64,000 nt of DNA. Origin: Prosthecodimorpha staleyi. GTDB taxonomy: Bacteria; Pseudomonadota; Alphaproteobacteria; Rhizobiales; Ancalomicrobiaceae. The DNA is taken from NCBI RefSeq assembly GCF_018729455.1, contig NZ_JAHHZF010000004.1, positions 186,001-250,000 on the forward strand, given 5' to 3'. Every line of letters begins with the position of its first letter. Within the stretch, counting starts at the first letter, position 1. Below the pieces are notes generated by a model. The model saw only the letters and a program-made list of their open reading frames with translations. It made no database searches and was not told where the DNA came from. A program made the position numbers and the translations under genes. This document shows positions 38,100 to 46,273 of the stretch, one piece after another.

Positions 38100-39014
38100 G
38101 TGATCGATCCCTATTACCTGCAGCAATTGGCCATCGGCCTGTCGCAGGGCGTCATCTACGCCCTGATGGCGATCGGCTTCACGCTGATCTTCGGCGTGCT
38201 CAACGTGGTCAACTTCGCCCATGGCGAGGTCTATACGGTCGGCGCCTTCGCGGGCCTGCTTCTGATCACGGCCTTCGCACCGCCCTTCCTGGTCGTGCTG
38301 TTCGCCGTACTGGCCTTCGGCGCCGCGCTCGGCTTCGGTCTCGAACGCATCGCCTTCAAGCCGTTCCGACGCTTCTCCGACGAGGCCTCCCTGAAATCGC
38401 GGGCGATGCGCGAATCGACGCTGATGTCGTCGCTCGCCGTCTCGATCGTGGTGCGCGAGGGCCTGGAGATCGGCTTCGGCTCGCAGATGCAGCCGCTGCC
38501 CTTCGACTACCTGATCAACAAGCCGATCGAGCTCGGTCCGGTCACCATCGTCACCGGCGACGTGATCATCTTCGCGGTCGCGGCGGTCATGCTCGGCGGA
38601 CTGCAATATCTGCTCAAGCGCACCCGCATCGGCCTGTCGATCCGCGCCGTCTCGGCCAACCCGCTCGGCGCCAAATATGTCGGCATCGACACCGACCGCA
38701 CCATCATCACCACCTTCGCGCTCGGCTCGATGATGGGCGCCGGGGCCGGTATCCTGGTCGGCCTCTACTACGGAGCGATCTTCCCCGCCATGGGCTTCGT
38801 TCCCGGCATCAAGGCCTTCGTGGCGATGGTCATGGGCGGGCTGTCGTCGATCCCGGGAGCCGTGATCTGCGCATTGTTGCTCGGCCTCTCCGAGGGCCTC
38901 GCCACCACCTTCATCTCCTCCAACTGGGCCGACATGGTCGCCTACGGCTTCCTGATCGTCACCCTGATCTTCTTTCCGCAAGGTCTCTTCGGAGCGGGGA
39001 GGGAACGTGTCTGA
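38100..39014 (+). CDS. Branched-chain-type amino acid ABC transporter permease, LivH type
   Basis: A 304-residue inner-membrane permease with eight or so helices. The start QQLAIGLSQGVIYALMAIGFTLIFGVLNVVNFAHGEVY is the LivH hallmark, and the C-terminal GGLSSIPGAVICALLLG loop contacts the ATPases. GTG 38100 is the start that gives the family N-terminus; the frame stays open upstream inside the previous gene's shadow. It overlaps livM-type gene by eight bases. Confidence 0.9.
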   Translation: MIDPYYLQQLAIGLSQGVIYALMAIGFTLIFGVLNVVNFAHGEVYTVGAFAGLLLITAFAPPFLVVLFAVLAFGAALGFGLERIAFKPFRRFSDEASLKSRAMRESTLMSSLAVSIVVREGLEIGFGSQMQPLPFDYLINKPIELGPVTIVTGDVIIFAVAAVMLGGLQYLLKRTRIGLSIRAVSANPLGAKYVGIDTDRTIITTFALGSMMGAGAGILVGLYYGAIFPAMGFVPGIKAFVAMVMGGLSSIPGAVICALLLGLSEGLATTFISSNWADMVAYGFLIVTLIFFPQGLFGAGRERV

Positions 39015-40014
39015 GTTCGCCAGGGGACGGCTGGTCCCGCTCCTCGTGCTCCTCGTCGTCTTCGCGCTGGTGCCCTACGGCCTCGCGAAGTTCGGCAAGG
39101 GCTACTTCTTCCAGGTCGCCCAGCTGGTGCTGATCTATGCGCTGCTCGCGGTGTCGCTGCATCTGGTCACCGGCGCCGCCGGCCTGCTGCATCTCGGCCA
39201 CGCGGCCTTCTACGGGGTCGGCGCCTATGTGGCGGCCCTGCTCGGCACGGAGATGAAGCTCGGCTTCGTCTGGGGCCTGCCGGCCGCCGGCCTCGCCGCC
39301 GCCGCGCTCGCCTTCGTGGTCGCCCTGCCGACCATGCGGCTGGTCTCGATCTATTTCGCGGTCGCCACGCTGGCCATCGGGCAGATGATCCATACCGTGC
39401 TGCTGAACTGGGTCGCGGTCACCAAGGGTCCGAACGGCGTCATGCTGTTCTCCGGCATCAACCTGTTCGGCTGGCCCGTGAAATCTCCCGTCGCGGTCTA
39501 TTTCCTGGTCGCCGGGCTGGTCGCGCTGTCGATCTGGGTGCTGCACCGCCTCAGCCACTCCTACTACGGCAATGCGCTGCGCTCGCTGCGCGAGGACGAC
39601 CAGTGCGCCGACGCGATGGGGGTCGACACGGTGCGCCTGAAGATCGAGGTCTTCACCGTCTCGGCCTTCTTCGCCGGCATCGCCGGTGCGCTCTGGGCCT
39701 ACACGACCGGCTACGTCTCGCCCGGTGATTTCGGCTTCAACACCTCGATCCTGGTCCTGGCCATGATCGTGGTCGGCGGGCTCGGCTCGCTGCCCGGTGC
39801 GATCATCGGCGCGGCGCTGCTGATCCTGCTGCCGGAGGTGCTGCGCGGCATCGGCGACCTGCGCAACGTCATGGTCGGCATCGTGATGTTCGTGTCGATC
39901 CTGTTCCTGCCCAAGGGGCTGCTCGGCGAGGTCTCGGCCCTGTCGCTGGTCCGCCGCGGCTTCGGGCTGAAATGGGGCTCCGCCCCGTCCGAACGGGAGG
40001 TCGGTTGGCGATGA
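39007..40014 (+). CDS. Branched-chain-type amino acid ABC transporter permease, LivM type
   Basis: A 335-residue permease pairing with the preceding one. The typical AVSLHLVTGAAGLLHLGHAAFYGVGAY start region, LREDDQCADAMGVDT loop and GGLGSLPGAIIGAALLILLPEVLR end are present. It starts with GTG eight bases inside the end of the LivH-type gene and its stop overlaps the ATPase start. Confidence 0.9.
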   Translation: MSEFARGRLVPLLVLLVVFALVPYGLAKFGKGYFFQVAQLVLIYALLAVSLHLVTGAAGLLHLGHAAFYGVGAYVAALLGTEMKLGFVWGLPAAGLAAAALAFVVALPTMRLVSIYFAVATLAIGQMIHTVLLNWVAVTKGPNGVMLFSGINLFGWPVKSPVAVYFLVAGLVALSIWVLHRLSHSYYGNALRSLREDDQCADAMGVDTVRLKIEVFTVSAFFAGIAGALWAYTTGYVSPGDFGFNTSILVLAMIVVGGLGSLPGAIIGAALLILLPEVLRGIGDLRNVMVGIVMFVSILFLPKGLLGEVSALSLVRRGFGLKWGSAPSEREVGWR

Positions 40015-40763
40015 GCCTGCTCGAGATCGAAAACGTCACCCGGCGCTTCGGCGGCCTGGTCGCCGTCGACGGCGTCTCCACCCGGGTCGAGACGGGCGAA
40101 CTGGTCGGCCTGATCGGCCCGAACGGCGCCGGCAAGACGACCCTGTTCAACCTCATCTCCGGCTTCACCCCGCTCTCCGCCGGCGCCGTCCGCTTCAAGG
40201 GCGAGCCGATCCAGGGCCTGAAGCCGCACCGCATCGCCGCCCGCGGCATGTCGCGGACCTTCCAGAATCTGCGCGTCTTTCCGAACATGTCGGTCTTCGA
40301 CAATGTCTCGGTCGGCGCCGTCGGGGCGATGGGCCAGTCGGCCTTCGCGGCGGTGTTCGGCCGGCGGTCCCGCGCCGATGCCATCTCGGCCAGGACCTGG
40401 GAGGCGCTGGAGCGGGTCGGCCTCGGCGGCGTGGCCGAGGATCTGGCCGCCAATCTCTCCTACGGCAAGCGCAAGTATCTGGAGATCGCGCGCGCCCTGG
40501 CGATGAAGCCCGAACTCCTGATCCTCGACGAGCCGGCCGCCGGCCTCAACGATTCCGAGACCGCCGACCTCGCCCGCTTCATCCGCTCGCTCAACGGCGA
40601 GGGGCTTTCGATCATGCTGGTCGAGCACGACATGAACCTGGTCATGGGCATCTGCTCGCGCGTCGTCGTGCTCGCCTCGGGCCGCAAGATCGCCGATGCC
40701 GAGCCGGCCGTGGTGCGCGCCGATCCGGCCGTGCTGGAAGCCTATCTGGGGGTCGACGAATGA
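40011..40763 (+). CDS. Branched-chain-type amino acid ABC transporter ATPase, LivG type
   Basis: A 250-residue ATP-binding subunit. Walker A is GPNGAGKTT, the Q-loop is SRTFQNLRVFPNMSV, and Walker B is LILDEPAAGLN. The signature loop reads LSYGKRKYLEIARAL, the LivG variant. The ATG overlaps the preceding stop (ATGA), so translation is coupled. Confidence 0.92.
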   Translation: MSLLEIENVTRRFGGLVAVDGVSTRVETGELVGLIGPNGAGKTTLFNLISGFTPLSAGAVRFKGEPIQGLKPHRIAARGMSRTFQNLRVFPNMSVFDNVSVGAVGAMGQSAFAAVFGRRSRADAISARTWEALERVGLGGVAEDLAANLSYGKRKYLEIARALAMKPELLILDEPAAGLNDSETADLARFIRSLNGEGLSIMLVEHDMNLVMGICSRVVVLASGRKIADAEPAVVRADPAVLEAYLGVDE

Positions 40764-41464
40764 GCCTGCTCGACATCCGCGGCCTGACCGTCGCCATGGG
40801 ATTGCAGGAAATCCTGCACGGCGTCGACCTGACCGTGCCGGAGCGCGGAATCGTCGCCGTGCTCGGCTCCAACGGCGTCGGCAAGACCACCCTGATGCGG
40901 GCGATCTCGGGCATCTACAGCCCGAAGGCCGGCAGCATCCTGTTCCGCGGCGAAAATATCGCCCGCCTGAAGAGCCACGAGATCGTCGCCCGCGGGCTCC
41001 TGCAGGCGCCGGAAGGCCGGCAGATCTTCGCCTCCATGACGGTCCTGGAGAATCTGGCCATCGGCGGCGGCCGCCATGGCCTCGCCGAACTCGACCGGGT
41101 ACTGGCGCTGTTCCCCGTGCTCGGCCAGCGGCGCGGCCAGATGGCCGGCTCGCTGTCGGGCGGCGAGCAGCAGATGCTGTGCATCGCGCGCGCCCTGATG
41201 GCGCGTCCGTCGATCCTGCTGCTCGACGAGCCCTCGCTCGGTCTCGCCCCGAAGGTGGTCAAGAGCATCTTCGACCTCCTGGCGCAGATCCGCTCGGAGG
41301 GCCTGTCGATCCTGATCGTCGAGCAGAATGCCAAGGCGGCCCTGCGCATCGCCGACCGTGCCGCCGTGATGGAGGGCGGCCGGATCGTCATCGAGGGACC
41401 GTCCGCCGATCTCGCCGGCGACCCGCGCATCGTCGAGGCCTATCTGGGCGGCCATGTCCACTGA
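40760..41464 (+). CDS. Branched-chain-type amino acid ABC transporter ATPase, LivF type
   Basis: A 234-residue second ATP-binding subunit. Walker A is GSNGVGKTT, the signature is LSGGEQQMLCIARALM, and Walker B is LLLDEPSLGLAP, all typical of LivF. It starts in an ATGA overlap with the LivG-type gene. The five importer genes thus form one translationally linked block. Confidence 0.92.
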   Translation: MSLLDIRGLTVAMGLQEILHGVDLTVPERGIVAVLGSNGVGKTTLMRAISGIYSPKAGSILFRGENIARLKSHEIVARGLLQAPEGRQIFASMTVLENLAIGGGRHGLAELDRVLALFPVLGQRRGQMAGSLSGGEQQMLCIARALMARPSILLLDEPSLGLAPKVVKSIFDLLAQIRSEGLSILIVEQNAKAALRIADRAAVMEGGRIVIEGPSADLAGDPRIVEAYLGGHVH

Positions 41465-41523
41465 CGCGACCGGCCCTTGCCCGCCGCAGAGGCCGCCCCG
41501 CTTCCGAACCAGGAGGAGCCAGC

Positions 41524-41988
41524 ATGCTTCCGATCATCGAACGGCGCCGCATCGAGGCGGAGATCCTGAAGCACGTCTATGACGTTTTGACCGAGAGCCA
41601 CGGCCCGGAGACCGCCCGCGCCACCATCGGGGCGGCGGTGTCGCGCTCGGCCATCGCGCAGGGTGCCAAGTTCCGCGCCGAGCTCGGCCACGACCCGGAC
41701 TTCGCCGATTTCGCCGCCATCCTGCCGAACTGGACCGCCAACGATGCCCTGACCATCGAGGTGAAGACCGCGACACCCGAGACGCTGGAATTCGATGTGG
41801 TCCGCTGCCGCTATGCGGAGATGTATCGGGAGATGGGGCTCGGCGAGATCGGTCATCTCCTGTCCTGCAATCGCGACGGCGAGTTCTGCACCGGCTACAA
41901 TCCGAACATGGAGCTGACCCGCACCGGAACCCTGATGCAGGGTGCCAAGCGCTGCGACTTCCGCTATCGCATGAAGCCGGCCGACTAG
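41524..41988 (+). CDS. Second ATC-hydrolase family protein
   Basis: A 154-residue member of the same family as the product of 36304-36810 but clearly diverged. The N-terminal helices (RRRIEAEILKHVYDVLTESHGPETARATI) and the C-terminal HLLSCNRDGEFCTGYNPNMELTRTGTLMQGAKRCDFRYR are typical of annotated L-2-amino-thiazoline-4-carboxylate hydrolases. The family-typical Cys-Asp-Phe-Arg-Tyr end is present. A strong GGAGGAG site precedes the ATG. It sits just before the M20 amidohydrolase gene, which could act on an N-carbamoyl product. Confidence 0.78.
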   Translation: MLPIIERRRIEAEILKHVYDVLTESHGPETARATIGAAVSRSAIAQGAKFRAELGHDPDFADFAAILPNWTANDALTIEVKTATPETLEFDVVRCRYAEMYREMGLGEIGHLLSCNRDGEFCTGYNPNMELTRTGTLMQGAKRCDFRYRMKPAD

Positions 41989-42082
41989 GCCGCAGGCCGC
42001 CGGACGGATTTGTCCGAGCGACAAGACCTCCTTCCGACTCCATCGCCCAGTCCATCTCGCCGTCCGAACCGAAGGCTCCGCC

Positions 42083-43258
42083 ATGAACGCCATGCCCCCC
42101 GTCGTCTTTTCCAACGAGGAGATCGAGGATGCCGTCACCTGGCGGCGGGCCCTGCATCGGATCCCCGAGATCGCTTACGAGGAGCACGACACCTCGGCCT
42201 TCGTGGCGGCCCGGCTGAAGGAATTCGGCCTCGAAGTCCGCACCGGCCTTGGCGGCACCGGCGTGGTCGGCACGCTGCGGCGCGGCACCTCTTCGCGCGT
42301 CATCGGCCTGCGGTCCGACATGGATGCGCTGGCCATCGAGGAGGCGACCGGCGTCGCCTACGCGTCGACGCGGCCGGGGCGCATGCATGCCTGCGGGCAT
42401 GACGGCCACATGGCCATGCTGCTCGCCGCCGCCCGCCGCCTCGCCCGCAGCGAAACGATCGACGGCACGGTGCATTTCATCTTCCAGCCGGCCGAGGAGA
42501 ACGAGGGCGGCGCGGCGCGCATGATCGCCGACGGCCTGTTCCGCGAATTCCCGGTCGATTCGGTGTTCGGCATGCACAACTGGCCGGGCCTGCCGCTCGG
42601 CCGCGCCGGCCTGACCACCGGCGCGATGATGGCGGCCTTCGGCATCTTCGACATCACCGTGACCGGTCGCGGCGCCCATGGCGGCATGCCCCACCAGGGC
42701 GTCGACCCGATCGCCTGCCTGTTCCAGATCGGCAGCGCGCTGCAGACCATCGCGTCGCGCAACGTCTCGCCGATGGCCTCCTCGGTTGTCTCCGTGACCA
42801 CCGTCCACGGCGGCGACGCCTGGAACGTGATCCCGGATTCCTGCCGGATGACCGGCACCGTGCGCTGGTTCGACCCGGCCGTCGGCGACCTGATCGAAAC
42901 CCGGCTGCGCGCGATCGCCGAGGGCGTCGCCGCCGCGATGGGCTGCACGGTGACGATCGACTACCAGCGCCGCTATCCGGCGACCATCAACGACGCCGAC
43001 GAGGCGCGCTTCGTCCAGGGCGTGCTGCGCGACATGCCGGGCCTCGCCATCGAGGAGACGGTCGAGCCGAGCATGGGGGCCGAGGACTTCGCCTTCATGC
43101 TCAACGAGCGGCCGGGCGCCTATCTGTGGGTCGGCCAGGGTACGCCGAACCACACGGCCGGCCTGCATTCCCCGCGCTACGACTTCAACGACGCCGCCCT
43201 GCCGCTCGGCGCCGCCGTCTGGGTGGCCATTGCCGAGCGCAAGCTCGCACCGGCCTGA
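42083..43258 (+). CDS. M20-family metal-dependent amidohydrolase
   Basis: A 391-residue M20D peptidase-fold enzyme (hippurate hydrolase/IAA-amino acid hydrolase group). Metal-binding residues are visible in MHACGHDGHMAML, the QPAEENEGG motif and MHNWPGLPLG; a dimerisation lid domain lies in the middle. Family members cleave N-acyl or N-carbamoyl amino acids. As the last gene of the operon it may release the free amino acid after ring opening by the ATC-hydrolase-type enzymes. Confidence 0.87.
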   Translation: MNAMPPVVFSNEEIEDAVTWRRALHRIPEIAYEEHDTSAFVAARLKEFGLEVRTGLGGTGVVGTLRRGTSSRVIGLRSDMDALAIEEATGVAYASTRPGRMHACGHDGHMAMLLAAARRLARSETIDGTVHFIFQPAEENEGGAARMIADGLFREFPVDSVFGMHNWPGLPLGRAGLTTGAMMAAFGIFDITVTGRGAHGGMPHQGVDPIACLFQIGSALQTIASRNVSPMASSVVSVTTVHGGDAWNVIPDSCRMTGTVRWFDPAVGDLIETRLRAIAEGVAAAMGCTVTIDYQRRYPATINDADEARFVQGVLRDMPGLAIEETVEPSMGAEDFAFMLNERPGAYLWVGQGTPNHTAGLHSPRYDFNDAALPLGAAVWVAIAERKLAPA

Positions 43259-43477
43259 TCGGGGCTGGACTGCCCCCTACCAAGTGTCGGAAGCGCGCCG
43301 GCTGCTGCGGTTACCCCACCCTGCTGACCGCACGCGCCCAGACCGATCACAAATGCTCCCCGCCCGATACGGCACTGGTGACGGCGCTCAGGCGGGCCGC
43401 TTCGCTACCGTCCAGCTACACCACCCAGCGGGACATTACCATTAACCTACTAGTCCAACAGAAATACCCGTCGTATA

Positions 43478-43562
43478 GCCTCCGTGGTGGAACTGGTAGA
43501 CACGAGGGTCTCAAAACCTCTCGCGTAACAGCGTCTCGGTTCGAGCCCGAGCGCCGGCACCA
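43478..43562 (+). tRNA. tRNA-Leu (CAA) with weak pairing, possibly degenerate
   Basis: A class II tRNA shape ending in CCA is readable. The D arm (GTGG-AACTGGTAGA-CAC), anticodon loop CTCAAAA, short variable arm (CGC/GCG) and perfect T arm (CTCGG-TTCGAGC-CCGAG) are present. However, the acceptor stem GCCTCCG/CGCCGGC has two mismatches (positions 4 and 5) and the anticodon stem has one mismatch and one G-T pair. It may be phage-borne or decaying. The flanking 43259-43477 shows no supported gene. Confidence 0.6.
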
Positions 43563-43565
43563 ACG

Positions 43566-43973
43566 CTACCGACGCTTCCTGAGCGAAGACATGACGTTGT
43601 CGATCCGCTCTTTCGCAGTCGGCCCAGCATCGAAGTTGAAATCTGGGTAGAGCATCCGCATTAGGCCGAGAACTTCACGGTGACCACGCTCAGTCAGGAA
43701 ACAAATCTTGCGCCTCCTCTCACTCGGATCTTCAATAGCCTCGACAAAGTCGAGGCCTTCTTTCTGAAGACGATGCACTTTACCAAGAGCCGCAACGTTC
43801 CGGCTGGCCGAGGACTGTGCAATTTCCAGGCGGTCGGCAAGCTCTGACAAGGTGATACCAGGGTACATCGAGACCAGGAGAAGGGTCTGGACCTGCTGGA
43901 ACGGCATGTCAGGGTCCCAGGAGCGAAGAACCCCTAGGAATTTGATTACAGTGTGGAATTCGAGATTTACCAT
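43566..43973 (-). CDS. MarR-type winged-helix regulator, phage-like
   Basis: A 135-residue regulator. The start MVNLEFHTVIKFLGVLRSWDPDMPFQQVQTLLLVSMYPG followed by LSELADRLEIAQSSASRNVAALG resembles the short MarR-like proteins found in phages and genomic islands. The frame is open further upstream (to 44189), but the added part has unusual codon use. It ends four bases from the tRNA-like sequence. Its GC content is well below the surroundings, pointing to transfer. Confidence 0.7.
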   Translation of the reverse strand: MVNLEFHTVIKFLGVLRSWDPDMPFQQVQTLLLVSMYPGITLSELADRLEIAQSSASRNVAALGKVHRLQKEGLDFVEAIEDPSERRRKICFLTERGHREVLGLMRMLYPDFNFDAGPTAKERIDNVMSSLRKRR

Positions 43974-44130
43974 GGAATACTCTTTTGAATTTACTAGGTT
44001 ATATAATATCACATCATCCATTAAATCCACAAGTGGTACGTTCACTAATGTGGCAAGCTTGTAATCTGACCAGAGACTGTCTTTCGTTAATTTATATATT
44101 CCAGATTGTATCGATTGGAGGGGACGAGAT

Positions 44131-44259
44131 GTGGCGGACGTACGCATCACCATCGCCGAGGCCGCGCGACACGCTTCCACGACGGCCAAATTCCCCGGGG
44201 TAAATCAAGAACGAAGCGGACAGATTACGAGCTACGAAAACCGGACATCTTTACGATAG
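44131..44259 (+). pseudogene. Truncated 5' gene fragment divergent from MarR gene
   Basis: A GTG frame with a strong site (GGAGGGG) upstream encodes 42 residues beginning VADVRITIAEAARHASTTAK. The first 20 codons have normal GC-rich third positions, the rest do not, and the frame stops just before the riboswitch. It looks like the start of a gene whose remainder was lost. The AT-rich gap 43974-44130 would be the shared control region. It could also be a genuine tiny gene. Confidence 0.3.
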
Positions 44260-44325
44260 CTACATCACCCCGATCGATGTCTTGCCGCGCCCGGTCGAGG
44301 CGTGAATAATCTGAGAACCAAGGTG

Positions 44326-44498
44326 AGGGTGGATTTTGTCCGCCCGAGAGGGAATGCGGTGAGGAGCGATCCGAAGCCGCAGCCGCCCCCGCGACCGTAA
44401 GCGACGGTCTGCCACGAATCCCACTGGCCGAAGGCTGGGAAGGGGTGGCGGGACGAGTGCCGCGAGCCGGGAAACCTGCCTCGGTCGGTGCCACCCTG
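44326..44498 (+). promoter_or_regulatory. Cobalamin riboswitch
   Basis: All core elements of an adenosylcobalamin aptamer are readable: AGAGGGAATGCGGTG, the B12 box-like GCCGCAGCCGCCCCCGCGACCGTAAG split over 44384-44401, CCACTGGCC...GGCTGGGAAGG, and CGAGCCGGGAAACCTGCC. The closing stem P1 is AGGGTGG (44326-44332) paired with CCACCCT (44492-44498). It lies 58 bases before the CbiM-like gene and should switch it off when B12 is abundant. Confidence 0.9.
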
Positions 44499-44556
44499 CC
44501 CTCGCACCGTTCCATCCATATCGACCGTGCGGCGGGCACGGCCCAGGGGAAGACCC

Positions 44557-45234
44557 ATGCATATCGAACCCGGCGTCGTCGACGGCGCCAAGCTCGTTCT
44601 CAGCTATGCCACGGCCGTGGCGTCCTTCGGTCTCGCCGCGAGGATGGCCGCCGACGACGCCCGCTCGACCGGCCTTCTGCCGCTGGCCTTGCGCTCGCTC
44701 GTGACGACCGGCCTCGTCTTTTCGTTCTTCGAGGTTCTGCCGCACCACCCGGTCGGCGTCTCCGAAGTCCATCTGATCCTCGGCTCGACCCTTCTTCTGC
44801 TGTTCGGCGCCGGTGCCGCAGCGATCGGCCTGGCGGCCGGGCTCCTGATCCAGGGCCTGTTCTTCGCCCCGGCCGACCTGCCGCAATACGGCATGAACGT
44901 CACGACGCTGCTGGTTCCGCTCTATGCCATCAGCCTCATGGCGCGACGGATCATTGCCCCGGCGACGCCCTATGTCGACCTGAAATACTCCCAGGCGCTG
45001 GCGCTCTCGACGCTGTTTCAAGGCGGCATCGTGTGCTGGGTCGCCTTCTGGGCCTTCTACGGCCACGGCTTCACGGCGGAGACCGTCGCGGAGGTTTCCA
45101 CCTTCGGGGTGGCCTATATGAGCGTGATCATCATCGAACCGCTCGCCGACCTCGGCATTCTGGCCGTGGCCAAGGCCCTGCACCGCTACTCGACCGGCCC
45201 CCTGTTCAATCTCCGCCTGCATCAGCCGGCCTGA
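44557..45234 (+). CDS. CbiM-like energy-coupling-factor metal permease
   Basis: A 225-residue membrane protein with about six helices. It begins Met-His-Ile-Glu-Pro-Gly, matching the CbiM/NikM N-terminus in which Met1 and His2 help bind Co2+ or Ni2+. Control by the cobalamin riboswitch upstream supports cobalt uptake for B12 synthesis. The usual partners CbiN, CbiQ and CbiO are not adjacent, so energy coupling must come from genes elsewhere, if at all. Confidence 0.78.
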   Translation: MHIEPGVVDGAKLVLSYATAVASFGLAARMAADDARSTGLLPLALRSLVTTGLVFSFFEVLPHHPVGVSEVHLILGSTLLLLFGAGAAAIGLAAGLLIQGLFFAPADLPQYGMNVTTLLVPLYAISLMARRIIAPATPYVDLKYSQALALSTLFQGGIVCWVAFWAFYGHGFTAETVAEVSTFGVAYMSVIIIEPLADLGILAVAKALHRYSTGPLFNLRLHQPA

Positions 45235-45336
45235 TCCTCAGCTTGAGGATCGACCGGGACGGACGGATCCCGCCCGTCCCGAGGATTCGAATGTCCGGTG
45301 CATGTCCGAATCGCCTCGATCCGGACCGGACGGGCT

Positions 45337-45834
45337 TCAGCGCAGCGTGCAGCCGAGGACCGCGGCGCCGCCGGTCTTCACGGTCACGTCGGTCGCGGCC
45401 GTGATGGTCGGGAAATTCGGCGGGAACGCGAGATTGTCGCCGCCCGATTGCGCCTTGCTGTCGAAGCCCAGTTCGAAGACCAGATCGGCGCCGATCACCT
45501 CAAGCGCCGCGGACCCCACGTCGAGCGCGGTCTCGACCGGTCCGACCGCGACGGTCATGATCTGGCCGACCGTATAGGCGCCGCCCGTGGCGGCCTCGAA
45601 CTCGACGCGGAAGCGCTTGCGGCCCTTCTTCACCTCCCAGCGCGCCTGCATGCTGATGTCGGGCGCGCCGGTCGCGCGGCAGGTGTAGCGCACGTCGCCG
45701 CTGCTGCCGCCGCCACCGCCACTGCCGCTGTTGCCGCCCTTCTTGGCGAGCGCCTCCGACGGCGCCGCGGCCATCGCCGCAAGTGCCACCGCCGCGCCCA
45801 GCGCCATTGTCGCAAGACCGATCTTCGAATGCAT
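45337..45834 (-). CDS. Secreted Gly-rich protein of unknown function
   Basis: A 165-residue protein with a clear signal peptide (residues 1-30, ending Ala-Leu-Ala). The mature start is a Gly/Ser-rich linker, followed by a beta-rich domain with two cysteines (YTCRATG and the final LGCTLR), which could form a disulfide. No family is recognised. Its upstream region is AT-rich and suited to a promoter; it is convergent with the CbiM-like gene. Confidence 0.65.
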   Translation of the reverse strand: MHSKIGLATMALGAAVALAAMAAAPSEALAKKGGNSGSGGGGGSSGDVRYTCRATGAPDISMQARWEVKKGRKRFRVEFEAATGGAYTVGQIMTVAVGPVETALDVGSAALEVIGADLVFELGFDSKAQSGGDNLAFPPNFPTITAATDVTVKTGGAAVLGCTLR

Positions 45835-46273
45835 CGCGTTCCCCTCCTTTTCGCGTCGCCCGCCCGGGAGCCGAACAGGCCGGCGCCTTCCGCAACGACA
45901 GGAGGATGGTCGTTCGGAGCTGTTATTTTCCTTACATCATCGGTTATTCGGCAGTTATGAGCAGGCCTGACCGGCCGTTCGCGATGATTTTAATAGAATA
46001 CTTGAGCATTGAAAATGCGTGATCGGATCACAGCTTACCGTTGCCATCAAGATCGCAGGATCATGACCACGGACTGAATTCCGTCTTCTTCGGACAGAAC
46101 GATCACGACCGAATCACAAGAATGTTATCTTCCGATCGAGCACGGCCGAAACGATACGGAACCTCCGCAGCGATTCCGCGACCCGGCGCACCACGCGCGT
46201 GCCGGCAGCCCCGACCGGACGATGGCCCGACCAGACGATGGTCCGGCCGGGCGACGGCCCGGCCGGGATGCGC
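45835..46273. other. AT-rich intergenic region
   Basis: About 440 bases without a supported gene. The part 45910-46140 is notably AT-rich and probably holds the promoter of the secreted-protein gene; I see no clear palindromes or RNA here. It also marks the end of the amidase operon. Confidence 0.4.

Noticed and set aside
43395-43440. Minus-strand stretch resembling a tRNA 5' half with a D-arm-like GTAGCTGGACGGTAGC
   Set aside because: No anticodon stem pairs properly and no T arm follows at the right distance; at best a decayed tRNA.
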